A stretch of 64,000 nucleotides of DNA from Microbulbifer guangxiensis. GTDB taxonomy: Bacteria > Pseudomonadota > Gammaproteobacteria > Pseudomonadales > Cellvibrionaceae. Positions within the stretch are counted from its first letter, which is position 1; each line of letters starts with the position of its first letter. The notes beneath the pieces were generated by a model. It was not told the origin of the DNA. It saw only the letters and a list, made by a program, of their open reading frames with translations, and searched no databases. This document shows, piece by piece, positions 46,888-58,452 of this stretch. Location of the stretch: assembly GCF_021729075.1 (NCBI RefSeq), contig NZ_JAJSAQ010000007.1:1-64000 (forward strand), in the 5' to 3' direction. A program made the position numbers and the translations under genes.

Positions 46888-48258
46888 GTGGCGATTGAAC
46901 AAGCGAAAGTCTATGTAGAAGACCTGCAGCGCGGCATGTTTGTGTCGCGTCTCGATCGCCCATGGACGCGCACGCCCTTTGCTTTGCAGGGCTTCTACAT
47001 CCGCGATCTCGAGGAGATCCGCCAGCTGCAGAAGTACTGCCGCTACGTCTACGTGGATGTCATCAAGACGGTCGGTGATGTCGGTGTCAAACTGCGTCGC
47101 ATGACCCGCTCCGCTGCTGCTGTGGAAAATCCCCGGACTGTGCGGGTCTCCCGTGGTCCTGCTACCCCGGCACTGATTCCCTGTCGCCCGGTGCAGGTAC
47201 GCCGCGATGCGTACCCCGAGCCGGTGCCCGTTCGCAGGGAGTCCCCCAAAGCTGAAAAGCTCTACCGCGAGATTGCCGAGGGCATGGCGGGTGTCATGTC
47301 CCATGTGGGTGAGCAGGCGGAGCTCCCACTGCGCAAGGTGCAGGGGGCAATGGAGCAGCTGGTGGACAGCATGCTACGCAGCCCCGACGCCTCTGCCTGG
47401 CTGGCACGCATCCAGGAGAAGGATGAGCACACCTACCGGCATTCGATTCGTGCGAGCATCTGGGCGGTGCTGTTCGGTCGCCATATCGGTCTGCGGCGCC
47501 TGGACCTGATCCGCCTGGGCCTGGCAACGCTGCTGAAAGATGTGGGCAAGCTGCAACTGGAAGATGAGGTCCTGCAGGCCGTCAATCGCAGCCCGCGGCA
47601 GGAGCTGGAGTACCGAAAGTTTGTCGGTTACAGCGTCGAGTTACTGGCCAGGGAACCGCAGCTGGACCCGGAAGTGGTGAGGATCGTGCAGTGTCATCGT
47701 GAGCGACACGATGGCAGCGGCTATCCTGCCGGCTTGCGCGGAGAAAAGATCCCGGTGCTGGCGCGGATATGTGGCATTGTCACTTTCTATGACGAAGCCA
47801 CTAACCCCCGTGGGGCCAGTTTCCCGGTGGCGCCATCCCGGGCGGTGGCCGATCTCTACGATCTTCGCGGTATCTGTTATCAGGAGCAGCTGGTGGTGGA
47901 GTTTATCCAGGCCATCGGTCTCTATCCCACCGGAACCCAGGTGGAGCTCTCCACCGGTGAAGTGGCAGTGGTGCTGGAGCAGACCTATCAGCGCCGGCTC
48001 AAACCAAAGGTGATGGTGGTGCTGGATCGCGACAAAAAGCGCCTGCCGGAGCCGCGCCTGCTGGATCTGGCTGCCGACGACGACCGCAAGGAGCGGTTGA
48101 TCGAGCGCGGCAAGCTGGGGCGCGGCGACAAGATTGCGATCGTGAAGGACCTCGAGCCGAGCCGGTTCCCCGAGGTGGACGTGGCTGCCGTGCGCGACGC
48201 CTATCTGTTCAGCCGCAAGCGCCTGCCGAGTTTCCTCTCCAGGGTGATCGGCCGCTAG
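46888..48258 (+). CDS. DUF3391 / degenerate HD-GYP domain protein
   Basis: 456 residues. The N-terminal DUF3391 domain (about 4-130) starts IEQAKVYVEDLQRGMFVSRL. The HD-GYP domain (about 150-350) still has YRHSIRASIW (His185) and the GYP loop HDGSGYPAGL (275-283). The HD pair is instead Lys217-Asp218 (LLKDVGK), the HHE motif is CHRER (only His270 kept), and the late aspartate of the metal site is replaced in GIVTFYDEAT. Active HD-GYP enzymes hydrolyse cyclic di-GMP with two or three metals; this one is probably not catalytic and may bind the nucleotide. The start is GTG. Convergent with psd. Confidence 0.88.
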   Translation: MAIEQAKVYVEDLQRGMFVSRLDRPWTRTPFALQGFYIRDLEEIRQLQKYCRYVYVDVIKTVGDVGVKLRRMTRSAAAVENPRTVRVSRGPATPALIPCRPVQVRRDAYPEPVPVRRESPKAEKLYREIAEGMAGVMSHVGEQAELPLRKVQGAMEQLVDSMLRSPDASAWLARIQEKDEHTYRHSIRASIWAVLFGRHIGLRRLDLIRLGLATLLKDVGKLQLEDEVLQAVNRSPRQELEYRKFVGYSVELLAREPQLDPEVVRIVQCHRERHDGSGYPAGLRGEKIPVLARICGIVTFYDEATNPRGASFPVAPSRAVADLYDLRGICYQEQLVVEFIQAIGLYPTGTQVELSTGEVAVVLEQTYQRRLKPKVMVVLDRDKKRLPEPRLLDLAADDDRKERLIERGKLGRGDKIAIVKDLEPSRFPEVDVAAVRDAYLFSRKRLPSFLSRVIGR

Positions 48259-48278
48259 GCGATCGCCCGGTTCCGATG

Positions 48279-48301
48279 GGCGGCTCTACTGCAGAGCCGC
48301 C
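48279..48301. terminator. Hairpin between the HD-GYP gene and psd
   Basis: The perfect nine-base stem GGCGGCTCT / AGAGCCGCC with a five-base loop lies between two convergent genes. There is no U-run on either side, so it is a likely but unproven terminator. Confidence 0.55.
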
Positions 48302-48312
48302 ATTCCACCCTG

Positions 48313-49176
48313 TCAGGCGTCCGCCTGGGCGATGTCCCCGAAGTGTTCACCCATCCTGACCGGGCTCTCCGCAGCCAGTGACTCCAGCCATTTCACCCGG
48401 TCGGCGCCGAACAGCAGGATCACCGTGGAGCCGAGCTTGAAGCGGCCCATTTCCTCACCCTTTTTCAGTGTGATTGGCTTGCTGTCACCGTAGTGGGTGG
48501 TGCGGATGCGGCGCTTGTGCGGCGTTACCAGGCCTGCCCAGACCGTCTCGATGCTGGCAACAATCATTGCGCCTACAAGGACCATGGCCATGGGGCCGGC
48601 GGGGGTGTCGAACAGGCAAACCACGCGCTCATTGCGGGCGAATAAGCGGGGGACCTGCTCGGTGGTGACCTGGTTCACCGAGAACAGCTGGCCCGGGACG
48701 TGCACCATGCTGCGCAATACACCGTCCACCGGCATGTGGACGCGGTGGTAATCCTTCGGCGACAGGTACACGGTGGCAAACTCACCGCCGGTGAACTGGG
48801 CAGCCAGTTGCGGGTCCCCGCCCACCAGTTCCAGCAGGCTGTAGTCCTGGCCCTTGGCCTGGAAGATGCGGCCGTTGTGGATCTCTCCCAGCTGGCTGAC
48901 ATGCCCGTCCGCGGGGCATGCGAGCGCAGTGGTCCCCTCGGTGATGGGGCGGGCACCGTCCACCAGCGCGCGGGTGAAGAAATCGTTGAAGTTGGCGTAG
49001 GCGGTGTAGTCCGATTCCTGCGCTTCGCTCATGTCGACGCCGTACTTGTTCACGAACCATCCGGTGAAGCGGTCCTTGATCCAGGGGGCACGGGTCTCTG
49101 CCAGCCACCCGGCCGCACGGGACAGCGTGTGTTGCGGGGTCAGGTACTGCAGTGTGGCAAATAACTTTGGATTCAT
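48313..49176 (-). CDS. psd: Phosphatidylserine decarboxylase proenzyme
   Basis: 287 residues. It converts phosphatidylserine to phosphatidylethanolamine at the inner membrane. The LGST motif ([11 protein letters not shown]) contains Ser250, where self-cleavage makes the pyruvoyl group. Other landmarks are [30 protein letters not shown] and [16 protein letters not shown]. The frame continues 69 codons upstream into the next gene, but ATG 49176 gives the normal length. It follows the rhodanese gene by 16 bp. Confidence 0.96.
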   Translation of the reverse strand: MNPKLFATLQYLTPQHTLSRAAGWLAETRAPWIKDRFTGWFVNKYGVDMSEAQESDYTAYANFNDFFTRALVDGARPITEGTTALACPADGHVSQLGEIHNGRIFQAKGQDYSLLELVGGDPQLAAQFTGGEFATVYLSPKDYHRVHMPVDGVLRSMVHVPGQLFSVNQVTTEQVPRLFARNERVVCLFDTPAGPMAMVLVGAMIVASIETVWAGLVTPHKRRIRTTHYGDSKPITLKKGEEMGRFKLGSTVILLFGADRVKWLESLAAESPVRMGEHFGDIAQADA

Positions 49177-49192
49177 AAAAAGCTCAAAAAAA

Positions 49193-49999
49193 TTACTGTT
49201 CGGTAGGGGTGTCGGGCAGGTTGCCCCATTCGCTCCAGGAGCCGGGGTAGGCGCAGATATCGAAGCCCAGGGACCTGCCCACCAGCCAGGTAAAGCCGGA
49301 CCGATGGTGGCTCTGGCAATGGGTGACGATACGCTGGCCCTTTTCGAGGCCGAGACGCGCGAGGAATTCGCCTGCGTCCTCACGAATGCGCAGGTCCCGC
49401 TGCGGGTCCATCAATTGGGTCCACTCGCAATTGATGGCACCCGGTATATGGCCGCCCTTCATCGCCAGCACTTTTTCGCCGCGGTATTCCTGTGGCGAGC
49501 GGGCATCCCAGACCCGGAACCGGCTGTCGCCAAGCTGTTGCTGGATTTCTTCCGCCTCCATCAGCGGGGCTTGATCAATCTCGATGTCGATCTCGCTGGG
49601 GCGTATGACCGGCAGCTCAGTGGTCAGCGGCAGGGCGGCGGCGCGCCAGGCATGCATGCCGCCGTTCAGGTAGCTGTAATTGTGGTGACCGATGACCTCA
49701 AGTGTCCACAGAAAACGCCCAGCCCAGCCGCCGCCCTCGTCATCAAAGGCTACTACGTGATGCTCCGGCCGCAGGCCGATGCTGCGGAAAACCTCGGTCA
49801 GTCGGTCCCTGTTGGGCAGCTTGCCAGGTGCCGGGGGCGTGCCCGCCATCAGGGCCTGGAAGGGCAGGTGGATCGCGCCGGGAATATGCCCGCTCTGGTA
49901 GTTGGCGGGCGTGCTGAGATCCACCAGCAGCAGGTCCTCGCGTTCGAGTTGCGTGGCCAGTTGTTCTGGTTCAACGATCAAGGGCAGTGATGGTGACAA
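49193..49999 (-). CDS. Two-domain rhodanese (sulfurtransferase)
   Basis: 268 residues, two rhodanese domains. The first (about 5-125) has [20 protein letters not shown] and no active-site cysteine. The second (about 145-262) has [31 protein letters not shown] and the active loop HCQSHHRSG with Cys228. It moves sulfur from thiosulfate or 3-mercaptopyruvate to an acceptor. The start codon is TTG with AGGGAGAG ahead. It lies between rsgA and psd on the same strand, as in Pseudomonas. Confidence 0.92.
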   Translation of the reverse strand: MSPSLPLIVEPEQLATQLEREDLLLVDLSTPANYQSGHIPGAIHLPFQALMAGTPPAPGKLPNRDRLTEVFRSIGLRPEHHVVAFDDEGGGWAGRFLWTLEVIGHHNYSYLNGGMHAWRAAALPLTTELPVIRPSEIDIEIDQAPLMEAEEIQQQLGDSRFRVWDARSPQEYRGEKVLAMKGGHIPGAINCEWTQLMDPQRDLRIREDAGEFLARLGLEKGQRIVTHCQSHHRSGFTWLVGRSLGFDICAYPGSWSEWGNLPDTPTEQ

Positions 50000-50032
50000 G
50001 AGGCTCTCCCTGTTCCCGTGGTCGGTAATTGC

Positions 50033-51100
50033 TCACTCTTCCTGCAGGCTGTTGCGCAGGTGGAGGAAGCTGTTCATGCGCCGCTCGCTGATGTCGCCGC
50101 GGGCCAGCGCTTCGTTGATGGCACAGCCGGGCTCACCCTGGTGGCGGCAGTCGCGGAAGCGGCAGTGGCCAATAAACGGGCGAAACTCGACGAAGCCCTC
50201 CAGCAGTGCCTGCTCGCTCATATGCCAGAGCCCGAACTCGCGGATGCCGGGCGAGTCTATCAGATCGCCGCCGGTGGGCAGGTGGAAGAGTTCCGCGGCG
50301 GTAGTGGTGTGGGTGCCCTTCTGGGTTGCCTCCGACAGCGCGCCGGTACGAGCGCCGGCCTCGGGCAGGAGGGCATTGACCAGTGAGGACTTGCCGACGC
50401 CGGACTGGCCGACGAATACGCTGGTACCTTCGGCGAGGGTGGCCAGCAGTCCCTCGAGACCCTCACCCGTCTTGGTCGACAGTCGCAGCACCGGATAGCC
50501 GAGGTCCGGGTAGGGGGCAAGCAGGTCCTCCAGGTGTTCCCGGTTGCCATCATCGATCAGGTCAATCTTGTTGAGCAGGAGCAGGGGGGCGATACCGGTG
50601 GTCTCGGCGGCGACCAGGTAGCGATCGATGGCGTTGGCGAAGGGCTCAGGCCTGGGGGCGATGACGATCACGATGCGGTCGATGTTGGCTGCGACAGTTT
50701 TCAGGTCGCCGTAGCGGTCCGGCCGCTGTAACTCCGAATGGCGTGCCAGGCGCGCACCCACCACGCCGAGGCCGCCGGTGCGCTCGCTGACCGCAGGGCG
50801 CCAGGCGACGCGGTCGCCGGTCACCAGGGTCTCGATATTGGCCCGCACGTGGCAGCGCTGGCGCAGCGCTGTGTCCCCGGTGCTTTCCCCGCTGCTCTCT
50901 CCAGAGCTTGCCGCAATGCTTTCCACCAGCACCTGGGTGCCGTAGTTGGCGATCACCAACCCGGTCTGTTCGGGCCCAAGGTCCGTCTCATCCAGAGCCT
51001 CTTCCGCGCTCTCCGCCCGTTTGCGCGCGCGGGCCTCTCGCTCTTCCTGGATCTTGGCGATTCGCCACTGCTGGCGGCGGCTGAGTTTGCGCTTGCTCAT
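50033..51100 (-). CDS. rsgA: Ribosome small subunit-dependent GTPase
   Basis: 355 residues. It is a circularly permuted GTPase that checks late 30S assembly: an OB domain first, then NKID ([12 protein letters not shown]), the P-loop [20 protein letters not shown] and [11 protein letters not shown], and a C-terminal zinc site ([14 protein letters not shown]). The N-terminus is very basic ([16 protein letters not shown]). A serine/glycine-rich insert follows the first strand. Divergent from orn. Confidence 0.97.
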   Translation of the reverse strand: MSKRKLSRRQQWRIAKIQEEREARARKRAESAEEALDETDLGPEQTGLVIANYGTQVLVESIAASSGESSGESTGDTALRQRCHVRANIETLVTGDRVAWRPAVSERTGGLGVVGARLARHSELQRPDRYGDLKTVAANIDRIVIVIAPRPEPFANAIDRYLVAAETTGIAPLLLLNKIDLIDDGNREHLEDLLAPYPDLGYPVLRLSTKTGEGLEGLLATLAEGTSVFVGQSGVGKSSLVNALLPEAGARTGALSEATQKGTHTTTAAELFHLPTGGDLIDSPGIREFGLWHMSEQALLEGFVEFRPFIGHCRFRDCRHQGEPGCAINEALARGDISERRMNSFLHLRNSLQEE

Positions 51101-51278
51101 CGGCGGGTCTGTTGCACCGTGCCGGCTCCCGGTTAAGTTCGCGCGGATTATAGCTTGGGGGGCGGCCGCAGGCGTCGTTTTTCACGCTTTGCCGCTTCCG
51201 GTTCGCCGTGCGGTCGGCTGCGCTTTGCTTCGCCGGGGCTTTGCGCTACCGTTCCCCGCAGGAAACAGGAGGCCGCGC

Positions 51279-51818
51279 GTGGATCAGAACAACCTTATCT
51301 GGATCGATCTGGAGATGACCGGGCTGGACCCGGAGAGGGAGCGCATCATCGAGATCGCCACCATCATTACCGATTCCCGCCTCAATCTCCTCGCTGAGGG
51401 GCCCGCGATCGCGATTCACCAGAGTGACGCGCTGCTGGCGGCCATGGACGACTGGAACACCGAGCAACACGGTGGCTCGGGGCTGGTGAAGCGGGTACGG
51501 GAGTCCCGGGTTACCGAGCGCGAGGCGGAGCGGGAGACGCTGGAGTTCCTGCGCCAGTGGGTGCCTGAAGGGGCCTCCCCCATGTGTGGTAACTCCATCG
51601 GCCAGGATCGCCGTTTCCTGGTCAAGTACATGCCGCAGCTGGAAAGCTATTTCCACTACCGCAACCTGGATGTGAGCTCTGTCAAGGAGCTGGCCCGCCG
51701 CTGGCGGCCGGATGTGCTGGAGGGCGTCAAGAAGCACAGCAACCATCTGGCCATGGATGATATCCGCGACAGCATCGAAGAGCTCAAGCATTACCGCGAA
51801 TACTTTTTTCGCCTTTAG
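51279..51818 (+). CDS. orn: Oligoribonuclease
   Basis: 179 residues. The enzyme degrades RNA dinucleotides to mononucleotides, including pGpG from cyclic di-GMP turnover. DEDD exonuclease motifs are [37 protein letters not shown] and [16 protein letters not shown]. The frame is open far upstream, but the GTG at 51279 is preceded by ACAGGAGG and gives the family's [12 protein letters not shown] start. Convergent with queG. Confidence 0.96.
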   Translation: MDQNNLIWIDLEMTGLDPERERIIEIATIITDSRLNLLAEGPAIAIHQSDALLAAMDDWNTEQHGGSGLVKRVRESRVTEREAERETLEFLRQWVPEGASPMCGNSIGQDRRFLVKYMPQLESYFHYRNLDVSSVKELARRWRPDVLEGVKKHSNHLAMDDIRDSIEELKHYREYFFRL

Positions 51819-51822
51819 GCGA

Positions 51823-52935
<1,113 letters not shown>

Positions 52936-53063
52936 GGACTCTCTCGCAGTGTGAAACAATTCGCGCGCCGTAACGGTATACTTTGCCGCGCATTGTGGCC
53001 CGGAAGCGGACACAGTCGGCTATTTTGCCACAGATTAAAAATTGACCACACCGCGGGAGCCGC

Positions 53064-54545
53064 ATGGACACGCCTCAACCCCTGTACAGCGCTGAAACGG
53101 TCCGGGAACTGGATCGTCGAGTGATCTCCGCACTGGAGATCCCCTCCATCGCCCTGATGAAGCGGGCAGGACGCCGTGCTTTTGCCCAGCTGATGCGCCG
53201 CTGGCCGGACCTGCACCGCCTGCAGGTGTACTGCGGTGGAGGTAATAACGGTGGTGATGGCTATGTGGTTGCCGCCCTGGCTGCGCAGAAACAGATTCCC
53301 GTGACTGCCTACGCCTGTGTGCCGCCTGAAAAACTCACCGGCGATGCCCTGGCGGCCTATGAATACGCGATGCGGGAAGGTGTACATGTAGTCGGGTCGC
53401 TGACGGAGCTGAACGCTGAGGATGGCGACACGGTGATCGTCGACGCCCTCCTTGGCACCGGCTTCACCGGCGAGCTGCGCGAGCCCGTCGGCCATGCGGT
53501 GGAGCGCATTAACCGCAGCGTCGCCCCGGTGCTGGCGGTGGACCTTCCCTCCGGCCTGCATGCCGATACCGGCTTCGGTGACAGGGCTGTGCACGCCGAT
53601 GTCACCGTCACCTTTATCGGGCGCAAGCCGGGACTCTACTGCGGCCGCGGTCCGGCCCTGTGCGGCGAGGTGGTCTTCGAGGATCTCGGTGCGCCGCCGG
53701 AGGTCTACCGCGGGCTGGAACCGCTGGCAAGGCGCTATACCGGCGAGAGTGTGCCGCGCCTGGCCCCGCGCAGTGCAGATGCCTACAAGAACCAGTTCGG
53801 TCATGTGCTGGTGGTCGGGGGGGATACCGGTTTTGGCGGCGCGGCACTGATGGCCGCGGAGTCGACCGCCCGCGCCGGTGCTGGCCTGATTTCACTGGCG
53901 ACCCGGCCGGAGCACTTGCCGGCAGCGCTGACCCGGTGCCCCGAAGTCATGGTGCATCCGGTGATTTCCGGCCAGGAACTGGAACCGCTGCTGGAGCTGC
54001 CCGATGTCATCGCCGTGGGTCCCGGGCTGGGGCGGTCACCGTGGAGCGAACAGCTGTTAGCGCGGGCGGGTCGCGCCGAGGTGCCGCTGGTGGTGGACGC
54101 CGATGCCCTGAACATCCTCGCCGGCGGGCGCGTGCTCGCCGGTGTGCGCCGGGATGACTGGGTGCTGACGCCCCATGTGGGTGAGGCCGCGCGCCTGATC
54201 GGCTGGAATACTGCCGAGGTACTGGCGGACCCGTTCTCGGCCGTGCGTGCCGTTCAGGAAAAATTCAGTGGCGTGGTTGTACTCAAGGGGGCGGGCACCC
54301 TGATCGCGCACGACGGTGGCGTCGACCTGATCAACAGTGGCAACCCCGGCATGGCATCCGGTGGCATGGGTGATCTGCTGACGGGAATCATCGCGGCACT
54401 GATCGGCCAGCACATGCCGCTGGTCGATGCGGTGAGGCTGGCAGTTTGGCTCCACGGTGCTGCCGGCGACCGCGCCGCCGCCGATGGCCAGCGGGGATTG
54501 TTGGCGACGGACCTGCTGCCCTGGGTGCGGAAGCTGGTGGATTGA
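53064..54545 (+). CDS. nnr: Bifunctional NAD(P)H-hydrate epimerase / ADP-dependent dehydratase
   Basis: 493 residues, two fused domains that repair hydrated NADH and NADPH. The N-terminal YjeF epimerase domain (about 5-215) contains VYCGGGNNGGDGYVVAALAA and VDALLGTGFTGEL. The C-terminal kinase-like dehydratase domain (about 225-490) contains NQFGHVLVVGGDTGFGGAAL, VGPGLGRSPWS and NSGNPGMASGGMGDLLTGII. Divergent from queG. Confidence 0.96.
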   Translation: MDTPQPLYSAETVRELDRRVISALEIPSIALMKRAGRRAFAQLMRRWPDLHRLQVYCGGGNNGGDGYVVAALAAQKQIPVTAYACVPPEKLTGDALAAYEYAMREGVHVVGSLTELNAEDGDTVIVDALLGTGFTGELREPVGHAVERINRSVAPVLAVDLPSGLHADTGFGDRAVHADVTVTFIGRKPGLYCGRGPALCGEVVFEDLGAPPEVYRGLEPLARRYTGESVPRLAPRSADAYKNQFGHVLVVGGDTGFGGAALMAAESTARAGAGLISLATRPEHLPAALTRCPEVMVHPVISGQELEPLLELPDVIAVGPGLGRSPWSEQLLARAGRAEVPLVVDADALNILAGGRVLAGVRRDDWVLTPHVGEAARLIGWNTAEVLADPFSAVRAVQEKFSGVVVLKGAGTLIAHDGGVDLINSGNPGMASGGMGDLLTGIIAALIGQHMPLVDAVRLAVWLHGAAGDRAAADGQRGLLATDLLPWVRKLVD

Positions 54546-54628
54546 ACGGCCCAGCCTCGCGGTAGTCGATAAGACCGGGGGGGGGTAATAGTCAAAAGCG
54601 GGCGATATGGCAGTGTAAGGTGAAGACG

Positions 54629-55114
54629 ATGGAGCCGAGGTTGCAGTGGACCCTGTCCGACGAGACGGCGACCGTGGCCGCGGGAATGGCTGTGGGCCGG
54701 GCTTGTCTCGCCAGCGGCCTGTCCGCCGGTATCACGCTGTATTTGTTCGGTGAGCTGGGCGCGGGCAAGACCACGTTCTCCCGCGGGGTGTTGCGGGCGT
54801 TTGGTCACGAGGGTGCGGTGAAGAGCCCGACCTATACCCTGGTGGAGCCCTATGATATGGGCGAGTGGCGGGTCTACCACTTCGACCTGTACCGCCTGGG
54901 AGATCCGGAAGAGCTCGAATTCATGGGGGTGCGGGATTACTTTGCCCCCGGCAGCCTGAGCCTGGTGGAGTGGCCCCAGCGCGGTCACGGCATCCTGCCG
55001 GAGCCCGACCTGGAGGTCGCCCTGGAGGTTGCCGGCGCCGGCCGGCGACTGCGCATGACTGCCCACAGTCCGCGCGGTGAAAGGGTGCTCGCAGCCACGG
55101 AAAAATTGCTGTAA
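54629..55114 (+). CDS. tsaE: tRNA threonylcarbamoyladenosine synthesis ATPase TsaE
   Basis: 161 residues. It is the ATPase partner of TsaB and TsaD in making t6A at position 37 of ANN-decoding tRNAs. The P-loop is LFGELGAGKTTFSRGVLRAF; SPTYTLVEPYD and VYHFDLYRLGDPEELEFMG follow. A GTG nine bases upstream is possible; AAGGTGA is better placed for the ATG at 54629. A run of nine G (54577-54585) lies 43 bp upstream. Confidence 0.95.
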   Translation: MEPRLQWTLSDETATVAAGMAVGRACLASGLSAGITLYLFGELGAGKTTFSRGVLRAFGHEGAVKSPTYTLVEPYDMGEWRVYHFDLYRLGDPEELEFMGVRDYFAPGSLSLVEWPQRGHGILPEPDLEVALEVAGAGRRLRMTAHSPRGERVLAATEKLL

Positions 55115-55185
55115 ATACAGTACAAAGACAGATGTACTTTGATGGGTTGGCCCGATAACAGCCAATAACCAACGGGACGGGAAGG

Positions 55186-56502
55186 ATGAAGCGAACCCTG
55201 CAGAGAATGTTCGCCCTCGTGGTAGCCCTGGTGCTGACGGCGCCGGTGCTGGCGGCAGAAATCGAAGGTGTGCGGCTCTGGCGCGCACCCGATCACACTC
55301 GTCTGGTGTTCGATCTCAGTGAGCCGGCCGAGCACAAGTTATTTACGCTGGCGGGCCCCCATCGGGTCGTTATCGATATCAGCGATGCCGACGCCGAGCT
55401 GGCATCGGCGCTCGCCGGTCTGGAACTCGAGAATACCCCCATCGCCGCCGTGCGGCATGCGCGCCAGAACCAGCGTGACCTGCGGGTTGTGCTCGATCTC
55501 AAGCAGCAGACCAATCCCCGCAGCTTTGCCCTGCGCCGGCATGGTGACCTGCCGGACCGGCTGGTGATCGACTTGCATGACAAGGTGGTACAGGAGGAGA
55601 AAACGCTGCTGCAGGTCAGCCGGGAGCGGGACGTGGTGATCGCCATCGACGCTGGTCACGGCGGTGAGGATCCCGGCGCACTGGGGCCCGGCGGGTTGCG
55701 CGAGAAGGATGTGGTGCTCGCCATCAGCCGCCAGTTGCAGAGGGCCATCGATGCCCGGCCGGGCTTCAAGGCGAAACTCGTGCGTACCGGTGACTACTAC
55801 ATTCCGCTGCGGGAGCGGGTGAACAAAGGGCGCGAGTTACGCGCCGACCTGTTCGTCTCCATCCATGCCGATGCCTTTACCCGCAAGGATGCCCGCGGTG
55901 CCGGTGTGTACGCGGTGTCTTCACGTGGCGCGACCAGTGAGACGGCTCGATTCCTCGCCCAGCGGGAAAACGAGTCGGACCTGATCGGCGGTGCCGGTAG
56001 CCTGAACCTGGGCGATAAGGACGACACCCTCGCCGGTGTGCTGCTCGACCTGTCCATGACGGCCACCATGAATGCCAGCCTGGATATTGGCGCCAGCGTT
56101 CTCCAGCAACTGGGTGGCGTCACGCACCTGCACAAGAAGCGGGTCGAGCAGGCCAACTTTGCCGTGCTGCGTTCCCCGGACGTGCCCTCGATCCTGGTGG
56201 AGACCGGCTTCATCACCAACCCGCAGGAGGCCAGGCGCCTGCGGGACCCGTCGTTCCAGCGGCGGCTGGCACAAAAACTCAGCGACGGTATAGTGGCCCA
56301 CTTTACGACGCGCCCACCGGCGGGCAGCTGGCTGGCAGTCAACCGGGACCGACTGGACCGGCGCCATACCATCGCCCGCGGCGATACCCTGTCCGGTATT
56401 GCCGCGCGTTACAACGTCTCGGTGGCCTCGCTGAAAAAACTCAACGGGATCGACTCGACAGTGATCCGGGTCGGTCAGACCCTGAATATCCCGTCCAGCT
56501 GA
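55186..56502 (+). CDS. amiC: N-acetylmuramoyl-L-alanine amidase with AMIN and LysM domains
   Basis: 438 residues. A signal peptide (to about 25, VLAAE) leads to an AMIN targeting domain (about 27-130) and a zinc amidase domain (about 148-365) with VIAIDAGHGGEDPGALGPGG, SIHADAFTRKDARGAG and ILVETGFITNPQEARR. A single LysM domain (about 390-437: HTIARGDTLSGIAARYNVSV) ends the protein. It cleaves peptide stems from glycan at the division septum. The naming amiB or amiC varies; this layout is the AmiB-type one of gammaproteobacteria. It sits in the usual tsaE-ami-mutL order. Confidence 0.95.
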   Translation: MKRTLQRMFALVVALVLTAPVLAAEIEGVRLWRAPDHTRLVFDLSEPAEHKLFTLAGPHRVVIDISDADAELASALAGLELENTPIAAVRHARQNQRDLRVVLDLKQQTNPRSFALRRHGDLPDRLVIDLHDKVVQEEKTLLQVSRERDVVIAIDAGHGGEDPGALGPGGLREKDVVLAISRQLQRAIDARPGFKAKLVRTGDYYIPLRERVNKGRELRADLFVSIHADAFTRKDARGAGVYAVSSRGATSETARFLAQRENESDLIGGAGSLNLGDKDDTLAGVLLDLSMTATMNASLDIGASVLQQLGGVTHLHKKRVEQANFAVLRSPDVPSILVETGFITNPQEARRLRDPSFQRRLAQKLSDGIVAHFTTRPPAGSWLAVNRDRLDRRHTIARGDTLSGIAARYNVSVASLKKLNGIDSTVIRVGQTLNIPSS

Positions 56503-56559
56503 GCGTCGCCCGGACCCCAAATTTCTGCAGGAGCCCGTGTGGCGGGCCGATGTTGTTTT

Positions 56560-58431
56560 ATGCATGACAAAATAGCGCAGCTGTCCCCGCGCCTCGCCAA
56601 CCAGATTGCCGCTGGTGAAGTGGTTGAACGCCCGGCGTCGGTGATCAAGGAGCTGCTGGAAAACAGTCTCGACGCCGGCGCCAGCCGGCTCGATGTCGAG
56701 ATCGACAACGGCGGAACGAAGCGCATCAAGGTGCGCGACAACGGCCGCGGCATCGGCCAGGAGGATCTGCCGATGGCGTTGGCTCGCCACGCCACCTCCA
56801 AGATCCACGCGCTCGAAGATCTGGAGGCGGTGGCCACCCTCGGTTTCCGCGGCGAAGCCCTGGCCAGTATCTCCTCCGTCGCCCGTCTCACCATGACCAG
56901 CAGCCGCGACGATTCAGGCAAGGGCTGGCAGGTGAGCGCCGAGGGGCGGGACATGCAGGCACAACTGGTGCCGGCTGCCCACCCGCGCGGTACCACCGTC
57001 GATGTACGGGATCTCTTTTTCAATACGCCCGCGCGGCGCAAGTTCCTGCGCACCGAGAAGACCGAGTTCAACCGCGTCGATGACACCATCAAGCGCCTGG
57101 CGCTGTCGCGCTTCGACGTGTCCATTACCCTGCGCCACAACGGCAAGGGCGTGCACAACCTGCGCGCCGGTAGTGGCCGGGTGGAGATGGAGCGGCGGGT
57201 TTCCCAGGTCTGTGGCCCGGCCTTCATGCAGAACGCGCTGCATATCGATGTGGAGCGCAGTGGCCTGCGGCTCTGGGGCTGGGTGGCAGAGCCGGCCTTT
57301 TCCCGCTCCCAGGCGGACCTGCAGTTCTTCTACGTGAATGGTCGCGCGATTCGCGACAAGGTGGTCAGCCACGCGGTGCGCCGCGCCTTTGCCGATGTGC
57401 TCTACCACGGCCGTCATCCCGCCTTCGTACTCTACCTGGAGCTGGATCCGGCCTCCGTAGACGTCAATGTGCACCCCACCAAGCACGAGGTCCGCTTCCG
57501 CGACAGTCGCCTGGTGCACGATTTCCTCTTCGGCAGCCTGCACCGGGCGCTGGCGTCCGTGCGCCCCGGGGATCGCGGGTCAGAGGAGAGCGCTGCCGAG
57601 CCCGAGCAATCGCGACCGGCGCCGGTGGCGGGGCTGGCGGCGGGGGAGTTCGCCGGCCAGCAGCGCATGCCCCTGTCGGCCACACCCTCGAGCAGCGGTC
57701 TGCAGCAGCAGATGCAGGGTTACGCCACCCTGCATCAGCCCTACCAGGGGGAATCCGCGGTGGAGGAGCCGGCTCCGGCTTCTGTGCCCAATGGCGCCGG
57801 TGTGCCGTCCTGGAGCAGCGCGCCGTCATCGGGCAGTGACGAAGAAGTGCCGCCGCTGGGCTACGCACTGGCGCAGTTACACGGGATCTATATTCTCGCC
57901 CAGAACCAGCACGGCCTGATCGTGGTGGACATGCACGCCGCCCACGAACGCATTGTCTACGAGCGCATGAAAGCTGCTCACGCTGCCGGCGGTATCCAGG
58001 CGCAACCACTGCTGGTGCCGGTGAGCCTGGCGGTGAGCCAGCGCGAGGCGGACTGTTTCGAGGAGCGCGCGGAGGTATTCACTGCGCTGGGCTTCGTCCT
58101 GCAGCGTGCCGGCCCCGAGACCCTGCTGGTGCGTCAGGTGCCCACCATGTTGCACGGGGCAGAAGTGGAGCAGCTGGTGCGGGATGTGTTGGCCGACCTG
58201 CTAGCAGAAGGCGGCAGCGACCGGATTGGCGAGCGCATCAACGAGATTCTTTCCACCATGGCCTGCCACGGTTCCGTGCGCGCCAACCGCAAGCTGACCG
58301 TGCCGGAAATGAACGCCCTGCTGCGGGACATGGAGCGCACCGAGCGCAGCGGCCAGTGCAATCACGGCCGGCCCACCTGGACACAGGTTAAACTGGCAGA
58401 CATGGACAAGTGGTTTTTGCGCGGCCAGTAA
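56560..58431 (+). CDS. mutL: DNA mismatch repair protein MutL
   Basis: 623 residues. The GHKL ATPase region contains [31 protein letters not shown], and [25 protein letters not shown]-type and [11 protein letters not shown] segments follow. A proline/serine-rich linker (about 345-430) leads to the dimerisation domain (about 435-620) with [13 protein letters not shown] and [12 protein letters not shown]. The DQHA(X)2E(X)4E endonuclease motif is not evident ([11 protein letters not shown]), as in E. coli-type MutL. The ATG 56560 is chosen over a GTG seven codons upstream. Confidence 0.96.
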   Translation: MHDKIAQLSPRLANQIAAGEVVERPASVIKELLENSLDAGASRLDVEIDNGGTKRIKVRDNGRGIGQEDLPMALARHATSKIHALEDLEAVATLGFRGEALASISSVARLTMTSSRDDSGKGWQVSAEGRDMQAQLVPAAHPRGTTVDVRDLFFNTPARRKFLRTEKTEFNRVDDTIKRLALSRFDVSITLRHNGKGVHNLRAGSGRVEMERRVSQVCGPAFMQNALHIDVERSGLRLWGWVAEPAFSRSQADLQFFYVNGRAIRDKVVSHAVRRAFADVLYHGRHPAFVLYLELDPASVDVNVHPTKHEVRFRDSRLVHDFLFGSLHRALASVRPGDRGSEESAAEPEQSRPAPVAGLAAGEFAGQQRMPLSATPSSSGLQQQMQGYATLHQPYQGESAVEEPAPASVPNGAGVPSWSSAPSSGSDEEVPPLGYALAQLHGIYILAQNQHGLIVVDMHAAHERIVYERMKAAHAAGGIQAQPLLVPVSLAVSQREADCFEERAEVFTALGFVLQRAGPETLLVRQVPTMLHGAEVEQLVRDVLADLLAEGGSDRIGERINEILSTMACHGSVRANRKLTVPEMNALLRDMERTERSGQCNHGRPTWTQVKLADMDKWFLRGQ

Positions 58432-58452
58432 CGGCCGTCCGGGATAACCTTT

